DNA from: Bacteroidota bacterium
Lineage (GTDB): Bacteria; Bacteroidota; Bacteroidia; Chitinophagales; Chitinophagaceae
Assembly: GCA_018268055.1 (NCBI GenBank)
Contig: JAFDXF010000086.1
Location: 62,001 to 126,000 of the forward strand
DNA: 64,000 nucleotides
Reading direction: 5' to 3'
Part shown: piece after piece, positions 36,924 to 46,263 of the stretch
Layout of the letters: each line of letters starts with the position of its first letter
How positions within the stretch are numbered: the first letter of the stretch is position 1
Made by a program: the position numbers and the translations under genes
Notes under the pieces: model-generated
The model's input: only the letters and a program-made list of their open reading frames with translations
Database searches by the model: none
Told to the model about the DNA's origin: nothing

Positions 36924-38393
36924 ATGAGCAATCAAGAAAAAAAGAACTTGTCTTCTGTATCCGGCAGGCCCATTGCCGAGAACCAGAATGTAAAAACAGC
37001 CGGAGCAAGAGGCCCGATGTTATTGGAAGATTATTGGTTTTTAGAAAAGCTGGCACACTTCGACCGTGAAGTAATTCCGGAAAGAAGAATGCACGCTAAA
37101 GGCTCGGGGGCATTTGGCACATTTACCGTAACACACGATATAACTAAATATACCAAAGCAAAAATATTTTCAACAGTAGGTAAAAAAACAGATGTGTTTG
37201 TTCGTTTTTCTACTGTTGCGGGCGAAAGAGGTGCAGCAGATGCAGAAAGAGATATTCGCGGATTTGCAATGAAGTTTTATACAGAAGAAGGCAACTGGGA
37301 TCTTGCAGGAAACAATACACCTGTTTTCTTTTTGAGAGATCCATATCGCTTTACCGATTTGAATAAGGCGGTGAAAAGAGATCCGAAAACAAATTTGAGA
37401 AGTGCCAACCACAATTGGGATTTCTGGACATTGCTACCCGAAGCACTGCATCAAATTACGATTACGATGAGTGAAAGAGGTATTCCTAAATCATATCGCA
37501 ATATGAATGGATATGGTAGTCATACCTTCAGCTTGATTGATGCTAATAACAAAAGAGTGTGGGTAAAGTTTCATTTCAAAACGGAGCAGGGAATAGAAAA
37601 TCTTACCAATGAAGAAGCAGTTGTAATTATTGGTAAAGACAGGGAAAGTCATCAAAGAGATTTATACAACTCTATTGAAAAAGGCGATTTTCCAAGATGG
37701 CGTATGAAAATTCAGGTAATGACGGAAGAACAAGCTACGAAATGCCCTTTCAATCCTTTTGACCTAACCAAAGTATGGCCGCATGGTGATTATCCATTGA
37801 TAGATGTAGGAATATTGGAATTAAACAAAAATCCGGAAAATTATTTTGCAGATGTAGAACAAGCAGCATTTAATCCTGCCAATGTTGTGCCGGGAATCGG
37901 TTTCTCTCCAGATAAAATGTTGCAAGGCAGATTATTTTCTTATGGCGATGCACAGCGCTACAGATTAGGCGTGAACCATTATCAAATTCCTGTGAACACA
38001 CCGAAATGTCCTTTTCATAACTATCATCGCGATGGAGCAATGCGTGTGGACGGCAATGAAGGCGGCACACTACATTACTTTCCAAACAGCTATGGACAAT
38101 GGGAAGAAAATAAAGCACATACAGAACCTGCGTTAAAAATTAATGGTGATGCCGATCATCATAACTTCAGAGAAGATGATCATGATTATTACACACAACC
38201 CGGAAATCTTTTCCGCTTGATGACTGCTGCACAACAGCAACGCTTATTCAGCAATACTGCTGCTGAAGTAGGTGGTGCGGAAAAATTTATACAAGAAAGA
38301 CATATCATCAATTGCTACAAAGCGGATCCGAATTATGGTAAGGGAGTGGCTGCGGCTTTAGGTGTAGATATCTCATCTTTGGATTTACAATAG
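36924..38393 (+). CDS. katA: Monofunctional heme catalase
   Basis: A 489-residue small-subunit catalase that converts hydrogen peroxide to water and oxygen. The distal catalytic His is in [12 protein letters not shown] (about His57), the distal Asn in [10 protein letters not shown], and the proximal heme Tyr in [13 protein letters not shown]. The length fits clade 3 catalases, with no C-terminal flavodoxin-like extension. There is no signal peptide, so it is cytoplasmic. It is divergent from oxyR and expected to be induced by peroxide. A long stem terminator follows at 38419-38470. Confidence 0.96.
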   Translation: MSNQEKKNLSSVSGRPIAENQNVKTAGARGPMLLEDYWFLEKLAHFDREVIPERRMHAKGSGAFGTFTVTHDITKYTKAKIFSTVGKKTDVFVRFSTVAGERGAADAERDIRGFAMKFYTEEGNWDLAGNNTPVFFLRDPYRFTDLNKAVKRDPKTNLRSANHNWDFWTLLPEALHQITITMSERGIPKSYRNMNGYGSHTFSLIDANNKRVWVKFHFKTEQGIENLTNEEAVVIIGKDRESHQRDLYNSIEKGDFPRWRMKIQVMTEEQATKCPFNPFDLTKVWPHGDYPLIDVGILELNKNPENYFADVEQAAFNPANVVPGIGFSPDKMLQGRLFSYGDAQRYRLGVNHYQIPVNTPKCPFHNYHRDGAMRVDGNEGGTLHYFPNSYGQWEENKAHTEPALKINGDADHHNFREDDHDYYTQPGNLFRLMTAAQQQRLFSNTAAEVGGAEKFIQERHIINCYKADPNYGKGVAAALGVDISSLDLQ

Positions 38394-38418
38394 AATTCTT
38401 TATAAAAACCAACAATAA

Positions 38419-38470
38419 AAAAGGGGCAGCATCAATATAAGTATGATGTTGTCCCTTTTGTTTTTCTTTT
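38419..38470 (+). terminator. Intrinsic terminator of katA
   Basis: An imperfect 16-bp stem of AAAAGGGGCAGCATCA with TGATGTTGTCCCTTTT, followed by TTTTTCTTTT on the plus strand. Confidence 0.85.
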
Positions 38471-38502
38471 ACTAAATCAGTATAGAAAGCATTCTTTTTT
38501 TA

Positions 38503-38538
38503 GCAAAAAAAACCCTCTAAGCTAATGCCGAGAGGGTT
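38503..38538 (-). terminator. Intrinsic terminator of the 38557-40020 gene
   Basis: An 8-bp AACCCTCT/AGAGGGTT stem with a 12-base loop, and eight T on the minus strand, 18 bases after the stop. Confidence 0.85.
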
Positions 38539-38556
38539 CACTCAAGGTTTAAATCC

Positions 38557-40020
38557 TTATTTCATTATAGAAAAGCGGCTGTTTGAAACAGATACTCCAT
38601 CATTCAATTGCAAAATATAAATACCAGGTGATAATTTATCCAAATTATTTAATGAAAGACTATTAGTCCCTTTAAATACCTGATTTTGCTGACGGAATAC
38701 AATTCGTCCCGAAAGATCTATTACCTTCAATTCAACAGATTGATTTCCAACTGAGCTAAATCTCACAGTAGTCATTCCGTTACTAACAGGATTCGGTGCA
38801 ATACTTAGCCCATTGATATTTTGTTGATCTCTACGAATTATGATTATATTACTGTATTTGGCTTTGCCATCTATATCCACCATTTTCAATCTATAATAAA
38901 ACACATCGCCGGATACAGCAGAAAGATCATCAGAAAATTTATACTGTCGTTTGTCTTCATTAGCACCTAATGCATTAACATCACCTGCCTTTAGATAACT
39001 GATTCCATTTGTACTGCGCTCAATTTCGTAATGACTAAAATTATTCTCATTTACTACTTCCCAATTTAATTGTGATATTTTGTTTTGATAATTTCCTCCG
39101 AAACTTAAAAGTTTTACCGGCAAAGTGGTCTCTTGAGGAAAATTGAAGCAACTGAAATTAGAAGCATATAAACGAGCTTCATTTCCGTAGCCATTACCAC
39201 TTGTGCGTACATACTCATATCCCATTCTAATAGACATAGAGGAAACCGGATTATTCAAAGGGTTATATTTAAAACTGGCAACTACTTCCGAGCAAGTTGT
39301 TAACCCATTTCGTACAGATGTTGATGATGCAAAGCCTGTCCAGTTTTTATCTGCTATAGTATAATTATAAGGAACCAATTCAGTTTTTGCATTTGCCGCA
39401 ACATTAACCAATTGAGAAACTGATTGCACCATTCCTATTTCACGAAAAGTGTAACCTGAACCAGATGCGCCATCTATATCATAATGTGTGTAATTCAAAC
39501 CAAGCAATTCTGCAGTTTCAGTATAACCATTACCGACATTGTCTTTATAAAACGTAATGGTGAACTGAACATAACCTCTTTTGCTCGAAGTTGTTGCATT
39601 ATCAGGTGCTATCCTTGGAGCAAACCATTTAGCTACGCTCACATTATTTTGATCTTTAGCATTGTCATCGTCAAAGTTCGTCACTGTTGCATTATAAATG
39701 GTATCAATTTTAATGGTAGCATTAACATTTAGTCCGCCAATATTTGTAACATTAGCATAACGCCAAACGGCACCTGCTGATGTACTAGTACGACCACCAG
39801 AATAGTAGGCTCCACTTGAAAAGCTTGCCGAAAATGAGCCTTGTGGACAAGTGCCGGATTCGGGCGTACAACCAACAATTGCCGACTTTGGAGCAGGGGG
39901 AGCAGGTGGATTGACTTGGCCAATACCAACATTGCTTAATAAAGTAAAAATTACCAAAGTGCTTATTAAAGCTAATTTTTGTTTTACAGTTTTGAGTAGA
40001 GTTACGGCCATCGTTTTCAT
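38557..40020 (-). CDS. Secreted protein with T9SS type A sorting domain
   Basis: A 487-residue exported protein. The signal peptide covers about 1-35 (ending NVGIGQ), followed by a short Pro-rich stretch NPPAPPAPKS. The middle (about 50-290) is a beta-rich domain of unknown family with two Cys near the start (VGCTPESGTC). The segment TTLPVKLLSFGGNYQ near 300 is the typical junction to a fibronectin-like domain in Bacteroidota surface proteins. The C-terminal tail (SIAPNPVSNGM, SPGIYILQL, FSIMK) is a type A sorting signal. The ATG at 40020 is chosen; an upstream ATG at 40059 would put a basic, aliphatic extension ahead of the signal peptide. Confidence 0.83.
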   Translation of the reverse strand: MKTMAVTLLKTVKQKLALISTLVIFTLLSNVGIGQVNPPAPPAPKSAIVGCTPESGTCPQGSFSASFSSGAYYSGGRTSTSAGAVWRYANVTNIGGLNVNATIKIDTIYNATVTNFDDDNAKDQNNVSVAKWFAPRIAPDNATTSSKRGYVQFTITFYKDNVGNGYTETAELLGLNYTHYDIDGASGSGYTFREIGMVQSVSQLVNVAANAKTELVPYNYTIADKNWTGFASSTSVRNGLTTCSEVVASFKYNPLNNPVSSMSIRMGYEYVRTSGNGYGNEARLYASNFSCFNFPQETTLPVKLLSFGGNYQNKISQLNWEVVNENNFSHYEIERSTNGISYLKAGDVNALGANEDKRQYKFSDDLSAVSGDVFYYRLKMVDIDGKAKYSNIIIIRRDQQNINGLSIAPNPVSNGMTTVRFSSVGNQSVELKVIDLSGRIVFRQQNQVFKGTNSLSLNNLDKLSPGIYILQLNDGVSVSNSRFSIMK

Positions 40021-40670
40021 TTTTGTTTTAATTAAATAATTAATAAATAATAAATCCAATTTGAAAACAGGCCTTCTTATAAAAAATGGAAAAGATTAAT
40101 TAGAAGACTTGGAAAAAGTTTGTTTCCAAATCGGAATAAAATCATAACTAATTAACCGAAGTGTTTGTAGTTCTAAGAATTACTACGATGTAAAATTAGT
40201 ATCGACATGCGAATCATGCAAGTAAACACACGAAAATTTTTATAGGATTTTTACGTTTTTAAGTTAAATTATTGATAGGCAAATAACTAAGTAAAAAAAT
40301 TGTTACATTATCTATTCGTAATCTTACGAAATTATTAAGTTGCACAAATGTTTTCAAGTAGCAATACATTTCAATAATGTGATACACTAACTTATTTTCA
40401 TTTCATTTGCATTAAAAAAAAATCAAACAAAATACAATAGACTCGAAGTTTTGCCCTTATTATAAAAAATAAGTTTTGGGTATTTTGGCTGATTATATAA
40501 ATGTTGATCTTGTAATCTTAATTAAGCAAAGGCAGGCAGATTCAATTAACAATTTACCCTTTATCGTTAATCTTCAAAACCTTAACTTTGCAGCGCCTTT
40601 GCCGTTCTTATTTTTATAAATATTGCCTGTTTCAGGTTAACCCATTGGCAGGGGTTCTAAAAACTTTATT
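40021..40670. other. 650-base divergent intergenic region
   Basis: A very AT-rich gap between two divergent genes. It holds the promoter of the alpha-oxoamine synthase at 40560-40590 and probably the T9SS gene promoter near 40190 on the other strand. No ORF with coding character, RNA gene or repeat could be recognised in the rest. Confidence 0.7.
40560..40590 (+). promoter_or_regulatory. Promoter of the alpha-oxoamine synthase gene
   Basis: TTTA at 40560-40563, 19 bases, then TAACTTTG at 40583-40590: one mismatch to TTTG and an exact TAnnTTTG at canonical spacing. It leaves an 80-base 5' untranslated region. Confidence 0.6.
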
Positions 40671-41936
40671 ATGGCAGATATATTTGAAAGATTAATTAAA
40701 AATGATGGCCCAATCGGTCAGTATCGCAAAAGAGCACATGGTTATTTTGCTTTTCCTAAATTAGAAGGTGAAATCAGCAGCCGGATGAAATTTCGCGGCA
40801 AAGAAATGATTGTATGGAGTTTGAATAACTATCTCGGACTTGCCAACCATCCCGAAGTAAGAAAAGCAGATGCTGAAGGTGCAGCACAATATGGCCTTGC
40901 ACTGCCGATGGGTGCACGAATGATGAGCGGCAACAGCGACCTACACGAACAATTAGAAGCAGAGCTCGCAGCATTTGTAAGCAAAGAAGATTCTATACTT
41001 GTAAACTTCGGTTATCAAGGTATGGTAAGCCTTATTGATGCGTTGTGCAGCCGCCACGATGTAATTGTATATGATGCTGAAAGTCACGCATGTATTATAG
41101 ACGGATTGCGCTTGCATGCAGGACACAGATTTGTATTCAAACATAATGACTTGGATGATTGTGAAAAACAATTACAACGTGCTACTGCACTGATTGAAAA
41201 GCAAAAGGCAGGTGGTATCCTTCTTATTACCGAAGGAGTTTTTGGCATGGCCGGCGACCAAGGCAAGTTGAAAGAAATTGCTGCTTTAAAAAGCAAATAT
41301 GAATTCCGTTTGCTCGTAGATGATGCACATGGTTTTGGCACATTGGGAAAGACCGGTGCCGGAGCAGGTGAAGAACAAGGTTGTCAAAATGAAATAGATA
41401 TTTACTTTTCTACTTTTGCCAAGTCAATGGCTTCTATCGGCGCATTCATAGCCGGTGATAAAAATATTATTGACCATATTCGCTACAATATCCGCAGTCA
41501 GATTTTTGCAAAAAGTTTGCCCATGCCTTTGGTAGTAGGCAACCTAAAAAGATTAGAGCTACTACGCAGTCATCCCGAGCTTAAAGAAAACCTTTGGAGT
41601 AATGCACTCAAATTGCAAAAGGGGTTGAAAGAAAGAGGTTTTGATATCGGTAAAACCGACTCTGTAGTAACACCCGTATATATGAAAGGTGATGTGCCCG
41701 AAGCTACTGCAATGGTAATGGACCTGCGTGAAAACTATGGCATCTTCGCTTCTATTGTAGTATATCCGGTTATACCGAAGGGACACATCATATATCGCCT
41801 CATCCCTTCTGCAGTGCATACTGATGCAGATATTGAAGCAACACTTCACGCATTTTATGAAACAAAGAAAAAATTGGATGCCGGAGCTTACAAAGTAGAA
41901 TTGATACCGGATATGGCTGATGCATCTGTAAAATAA
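40671..41936 (+). CDS. Alpha-oxoamine synthase (serine palmitoyltransferase-like)
   Basis: A 421-residue PLP enzyme of the family that condenses an amino acid with an acyl-CoA (KBL, ALAS, BioF, SPT). The PLP lysine is in FSTFAKSMAS, the aspartate of the cofactor site in LLVDDAHGFG, and the substrate region in SLNNYLGLANHP. The sequence style, about 420 residues beginning MADIFERLIKNDGPIGQYR, fits the Bacteroidota SPT-type enzymes that start sphingolipid synthesis; a cysteate acyltransferase making sulfonolipid precursors is a close alternative in this phylum. Glycine C-acetyltransferase is less likely. It is monocistronic with its own promoter and terminator. Confidence 0.85.
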   Translation: MADIFERLIKNDGPIGQYRKRAHGYFAFPKLEGEISSRMKFRGKEMIVWSLNNYLGLANHPEVRKADAEGAAQYGLALPMGARMMSGNSDLHEQLEAELAAFVSKEDSILVNFGYQGMVSLIDALCSRHDVIVYDAESHACIIDGLRLHAGHRFVFKHNDLDDCEKQLQRATALIEKQKAGGILLITEGVFGMAGDQGKLKEIAALKSKYEFRLLVDDAHGFGTLGKTGAGAGEEQGCQNEIDIYFSTFAKSMASIGAFIAGDKNIIDHIRYNIRSQIFAKSLPMPLVVGNLKRLELLRSHPELKENLWSNALKLQKGLKERGFDIGKTDSVVTPVYMKGDVPEATAMVMDLRENYGIFASIVVYPVIPKGHIIYRLIPSAVHTDADIEATLHAFYETKKKLDAGAYKVELIPDMADASVK

Positions 41937-41975
41937 TACTCAAAATAAAAATAGAAACAAAAACAATAACGAAAA

Positions 41976-42001
41976 GCCCTGAATTAGTTCGGGGCTTTTG
42001 A
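41976..42001 (+). terminator. Intrinsic terminator of the alpha-oxoamine synthase gene
   Basis: An 8-bp GCCCTGAA/TTCGGGGC stem with a 4-base TTAG loop, flanked by an A run and TTTTG, about 40 bases after the stop. Confidence 0.85.
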
Positions 42002-42245
42002 TTTATAAAAAACAGGAAAAATCCTTGCTGATATTTAAAAGAGTTTTAAATAATTGTAAAGACATTTAGTCTATTGCATCTGTATTTTGGTATTCAACCA
42101 ATTCCATGTACACATTTGTAGCTTTTCGAACATTTAGCAGCCTAAGTATTGGTTTTTTCAATAGCTATTTGACACATTTTATTTGTACGGCATCTTTGGT
42201 TTCTTTGTTTGTTTTACATTTACCACATAATAATAAGCCATTTTT

Positions 42246-44384
42246 ATGCGTAAACTACTTGTACTACTGTTGTTGATACCCATTCTAACAACTGCACAGA
42301 AAAAAGAAATTACATTAGATGACATTTACAAAAAAGGAACCTTCCGAGGAGAATTTGTAAGAGCCGACTTTGGCGAAACAGACTCAAATCCTGAGATAAA
42401 GACAGATGATTTGAAAGACGAAAACGGTAAGTCATTTGGCCGTGCCGATGATATGATTTTCGGAAAAAATCCAAATGCAGTAATTCTCAAAAAAGGAGTG
42501 GAACAGATATATCGTCGTTCATCCAAATCATATATTTACTTGTACGAGCCTAATACAAAAACACTAACCAAATTGGGCAAAGACAAAGCATTGCATCCTT
42601 CCTTCTCACCCGACGGGAAAAAGATTGCCTATGTAATGAACAATAATCTTTACGTATATGACATAGCCTCCAAAAAAACAAAAGCTATCACCACCGACGG
42701 AAAATGGAATTTCGTTATCAATGGAAATTGCGATTGGGTGTATGAAGAAGAATTTGAATTTACGCAGGCGTATGATTGGAGCCCTAAAGGAAATTACATT
42801 GCTTTTTATCGCTTTGATGAAAGTAAAGTAAAAGAATATGAGTTTACTTTATTCAACAATGAATATAATAAACAATACAGCTATAAATATCCAAAAGCCG
42901 GAGAAGATAATTCAAAAGTAGATATCTATATTTATAATGTAGCATCGGGTAAAAAAGTAAAAGCACAATATGAGCAAGGCGATATCTACATTCCACGTAT
43001 CAAATGGACTCAAGACGATAATTCACTCGTTGTGTATTGGATGAACAGACATCAGGATGATTTAAAACTTTTATTAACAAACGCCAAAACCGGTACAAGC
43101 AATTTATTATATCAAGAGAAAAATAAATACTTCGTAGAGATTAATGATGACTGGTGGTTTTTGAAAGATGGTAAGAATTACCTCTTCGCCAGCGAAATGA
43201 GTGGATATAGACAATTGTATTTATACGGACTGGATGGAAAAAATAAAATACAACTCACCAAAGGGAATTTTGACATAACAGATATAAACGGTGTGGACGA
43301 AAAGAATGGCCTTATTTATTATACGGTAGCCTACCCTCGCCCAATGGATAGAAATTTATTTGTTACCAACTTTGAAGGCTCCAAAACAGCACAATTGACG
43401 CAAGGTGAATCGTGGCACCGTATTACATTAAATGATGAATTTACAAAATTCTATGACTTTAATTCAGATATCAATACGCCGCAAACTGTAACGCTCAATA
43501 CAATTGTGAGTAAAGGTAATTTCTATGGCGCTTCATTAGAAAAAACTGTTAATGAAAGCAGTAAACTCAAGGCAAAAATAGATGAATATGGTTTTGGTAA
43601 AGTAGAATTTATCAGAGTACCTAATACGAAAGGGGACACATTAAACGGTTGGATGCTGAAACCTGCAAATTTTGATGCCAATAAGAAATACCCTGTTTTA
43701 TTCTGTAACTATGGCGGCCCCGGCTCACAACAAGTAGCTAATCGTTTTGGCGCAGCAAGCACCTGGCATCAACTACTGGCACAAAGAGGTTTCATTGTGG
43801 TAAGTATTGATAATACAGGTACAGGTTTTCGTGGTGAAGAGTTTAAAAAGAAAACATATTTACAATTAGGTAAATATGAAATAGAAGATCAAATTGATGC
43901 TGCAAAATATTTAGCTACTAAATCTTTTGTTGACAAAAATAAAATCGGGCATTGGGGCTGGAGTTTCGGCGGCTTTATGAGTGCTTTAGCTATTACCAAA
44001 GGCAATGATATTTTCAGTGGGGCAATTTCAGTAGCACCTGTAACCAACTGGAGATTCTATGACAATATCTACACAGAGCGATATATGCGCACACCAAAAG
44101 AAAATGCAAGTGGCTACGATGATAACTCCCCTATCAATTTTACTGATAGAATAAAAGGGAAATATTTATTGATACATGGCACAGCAGACGACAATGTGCA
44201 TTTCCAAAACAGTGTACAAATGGTGAAGGCTTTGGTAAAAAGTAATATTGATTTTCAGAGCGCCTACTACCCCGACAAAAATCACGGTATCTCCGGAATG
44301 GCTGATAATACAACCTATCATTTGTGGAATAAAATGACCAATTGGGTTTTGGATAATTTAGGAAATGAGAACACGAAGAAATAA
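42246..44384 (+). CDS. S9 family peptidase (dipeptidyl peptidase IV type)
   Basis: A 712-residue exported serine peptidase that removes N-terminal dipeptides, usually after Pro or Ala. A signal peptide covers about 1-17 (LLLIPILTTAQ). An eight-bladed propeller (about 40-460) includes the substrate N-terminus-binding DWVYEEEF motif. The alpha/beta-hydrolase domain has the nucleophile in GWSFGG, Asp in GTADDNVHF and His in DKNHGI. It is the usual length for Bacteroidota DPP IV and probably acts in the periplasm on imported peptides. It starts at an ATG; the 245 bases upstream hold no clear promoter match. Confidence 0.94.
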   Translation: MRKLLVLLLLIPILTTAQKKEITLDDIYKKGTFRGEFVRADFGETDSNPEIKTDDLKDENGKSFGRADDMIFGKNPNAVILKKGVEQIYRRSSKSYIYLYEPNTKTLTKLGKDKALHPSFSPDGKKIAYVMNNNLYVYDIASKKTKAITTDGKWNFVINGNCDWVYEEEFEFTQAYDWSPKGNYIAFYRFDESKVKEYEFTLFNNEYNKQYSYKYPKAGEDNSKVDIYIYNVASGKKVKAQYEQGDIYIPRIKWTQDDNSLVVYWMNRHQDDLKLLLTNAKTGTSNLLYQEKNKYFVEINDDWWFLKDGKNYLFASEMSGYRQLYLYGLDGKNKIQLTKGNFDITDINGVDEKNGLIYYTVAYPRPMDRNLFVTNFEGSKTAQLTQGESWHRITLNDEFTKFYDFNSDINTPQTVTLNTIVSKGNFYGASLEKTVNESSKLKAKIDEYGFGKVEFIRVPNTKGDTLNGWMLKPANFDANKKYPVLFCNYGGPGSQQVANRFGAASTWHQLLAQRGFIVVSIDNTGTGFRGEEFKKKTYLQLGKYEIEDQIDAAKYLATKSFVDKNKIGHWGWSFGGFMSALAITKGNDIFSGAISVAPVTNWRFYDNIYTERYMRTPKENASGYDDNSPINFTDRIKGKYLLIHGTADDNVHFQNSVQMVKALVKSNIDFQSAYYPDKNHGISGMADNTTYHLWNKMTNWVLDNLGNENTKK

Positions 44385-44747
44385 AATGAACATTAAGTTA
44401 GATTGACATCATATATTTCTTATTTAAAACCGGACGTTATGCCCAATTTTAGGATGAGGCACCTTACGCCGTCTCATTAATCTCATTGACAAAAATGAGT
44501 GCACAAAGTTCCTGCAGGAACTTTGTGCACTTTATTCTTCATTTATAGAGCGATTACAAACTGCATCTCGGCTTTCAAAAAAATAATTCATTTTTTACAA
44601 ATCAATTTTCACTCTTGTTTTTGGCTTCCTCTAAAACACATTAATTGACTTGTAATTCTACTTTACAAACAGTATTTTTGAGAAACGGGAGTTTTTAGAC
44701 GGACTGACGTTAGCAGCAATTTTTAACCGACACATACCTTAAATAAA
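44385..44747. other. Gap holding a 34-base palindrome at the edge of an accessory pocket
   Basis: A 363-base gap after the S9 peptidase. It contains GTTATGCC at 44436-44443, whose inverted copy is at 47246-47253, the perfect palindrome at 44498-44531, and ACGTTAGC at 44707-44714 shortly before the next orphan gene. No gene is visible. Confidence 0.6.
44498..44531. repeat. Perfect 34-base palindrome
   Basis: The 17 bases from 44498 read AGTGCACAAAGTTCCTG and are followed without a spacer by their exact reverse complement. As RNA the stem would close over a tight loop and is followed by TTATTCTT, so it could terminate the S9 peptidase transcript. It could also be a remnant of a mobile or REP-like element. 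Confidence 0.8.
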
Positions 44748-45500
44748 ATGTCAGATAATTCACAGTATCAAAATATGACAAGTGAAGAGTTTTCACGACT
44801 AACTGAAATAGAATCTTTTAGCTATGACTCGTTATTCAATGTTCTAAATTATAATGAGGACATTGAGGTTTGTAAAAGTGCCCGTGATTTATTATACCAA
44901 AAGATATCCACAGACTTTCTCAAAAACTATTTAAAAAATGATTATTTTGATGAAAGGGAAAAAGAATCGCACCAAGTATTTGAATTCTTCAAACAGTATT
45001 TGGATGACGACAAAGATTCGCAAGTTTTAATAAAACAATACATAACTGACAACTCCGATGAGAAAGTAGTTCAAAAAGCATGGGAATTATTAGACAAAGA
45101 CGAATTGAATTTACAAGAACTATCGGAAATTATTTGTGAAACTAAGAATATTAATGTTCAAGAGGAGTGTTGGGACGACTATATAAGTAATATACAATAT
45201 GCTCTCAAAGACGAAAAAGAATCTGAAATAGCTATTGAATCTCTATTTTCAATTTGCTTCTCTTGTAAAAATGAAATTTTTGTATCTGAGTCTTGGAGAC
45301 TTCTCAAACAATACGAATTTTTCAATGAAACATATTTAGATTTAGTCTTAGAAAATCAAAACTCTGAAATAGTAGAATATGCTTGGAGGCATATTAAAAC
45401 AGCTGAATTAAAGGACACTGAGTTAATTGATATAATAAAACAAACAGCAAACAAAAGAGTTGCACACGAGGCATTAGATTTATACAGATTGAGAACATAA
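44748..45500 (+). CDS. Orphan helical-repeat protein of unknown function
   Basis: A 250-residue acidic soluble protein that I do not recognise. It seems to be built of helix pairs with a recurring pattern, V-x-x-[AS]-W-x-x-[LI] followed about 14 residues later by [LI]-x-x-[LI][VI]: VQKAWELLDKDELNLQELSEII near 107, VSESWRLLKQYEF near 183 and VEYAWRHIKTAEL near 207. This suggests a HEAT-like solenoid for protein binding. There is no signal peptide or membrane segment. It is isolated in the accessory pocket, preceded by ACGTTAGC and followed by hairpin-rich noncoding DNA, consistent with horizontal acquisition. Confidence 0.6.
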   Translation: MSDNSQYQNMTSEEFSRLTEIESFSYDSLFNVLNYNEDIEVCKSARDLLYQKISTDFLKNYLKNDYFDEREKESHQVFEFFKQYLDDDKDSQVLIKQYITDNSDEKVVQKAWELLDKDELNLQELSEIICETKNINVQEECWDDYISNIQYALKDEKESEIAIESLFSICFSCKNEIFVSESWRLLKQYEFFNETYLDLVLENQNSEIVEYAWRHIKTAELKDTELIDIIKQTANKRVAHEALDLYRLRT

Positions 45501-45703
45501 AACTGTTGCCTACATTGGGTTTTATGCAAATCGGGCATGACCAGCAATTATCAGCTAATTGCAAATCCAAGCTGTGGTTCGGGCTGGACAAACAACTTTC
45601 AACTTTAGTTCTTAATTTCACCTTTATATTTTCAATCAGCGTCAGTTATCGGCAGACGGAATACTAATTCCTAATCTGCATAAAGCCCTGTTCGTTGAAC
45701 CAA

Positions 45704-45720
45704 CATTGCTTTCAGCAATG
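45704..45720. repeat. Short 7-bp hairpin
   Basis: CATTGCT and AGCAATG separated by TTC, in the noncoding stretch before the recombinase remnant. No T run follows, so a terminator role is unlikely. Confidence 0.4.
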
Positions 45721-45764
45721 AGTTAAAGCGAGTTTCGTTAGATTTGGGGTTACAAAATTTTTAG

Positions 45765-46001
45765 TTATGGAAAAAAACGCTAACACTCTATCCAGTGAAT
45801 GCGCTGCAACGAACTGCTGACATGATGGCCCTTGGCCATTACAACAATCTTACCCGCAAACTTTATCTTCAAGAACTGCGTTATCTATTTCAGTATTACA
45901 CCGATACACGCCCTTCGCTTTTGACGTATGAGATGACGGTGCAGTATCATTTTATTTTACATCCTCGGCGGCTCATGTCTGTTTTTGAAAAAAATAATTG
46001 A
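45765..46001 (+). pseudogene. Remnant of a tyrosine recombinase N-terminal domain
   Basis: An open frame of 78 codons with no good start codon (first GTG at 45795). Its translation around LGHYNNLTRKLYLQELRYLF and YYTDTRPSLLTYEMTVQYHF resembles the N-terminal SAM-like DNA-binding domain of tyrosine recombinases, where a xxTRxxYLxxLRxFxxY pattern precedes a Pro and a SLLTxEMxxxY helix. The catalytic domain is absent and the frame stops after PRRLMSVFEKNN. It is best read as a decayed integrase. Its presence supports past mobility of this pocket. The resemblance is recalled, not searched. Confidence 0.5.
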
Positions 46002-46143
46002 TTTATGAAGCTAATGTATTAACTTAGATTTAAAGTTCTTTAAAAAGTATTAAACCCGCTCACCAAAAACTGCGCTGACCAACAACTACAAAAATACTTT
46101 GTACCATACAAACAGCACAAATGTCGGCCAACGTTAAAGTAAA

Positions 46144-46200
46144 CCGACAAGCCCGCCAATATCTTTTAACTACGGGCTTTTTTTTAGGTGGGCTTGTCGG
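46144..46200 (+). terminator. Compound hairpin: U-run terminator inside a 14-bp long-range stem
   Basis: CCGACAAGCCCGCC (46144-46157) pairs with GGTGGGCTTGTCGG (46187-46200), with one G-T pair. Inside, GCCCG (46151-46155) can instead pair with CGGGC (46173-46177), which is followed by eight T, an intrinsic terminator shape. The two structures share the GCCCG segment and exclude each other. Confidence 0.55.
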
Positions 46201-46263
46201 ATACTTTTATAAGAGTTGACTACTAGCATCAGCGACAGTCCGAAATCAGCAATAATTATTAAC

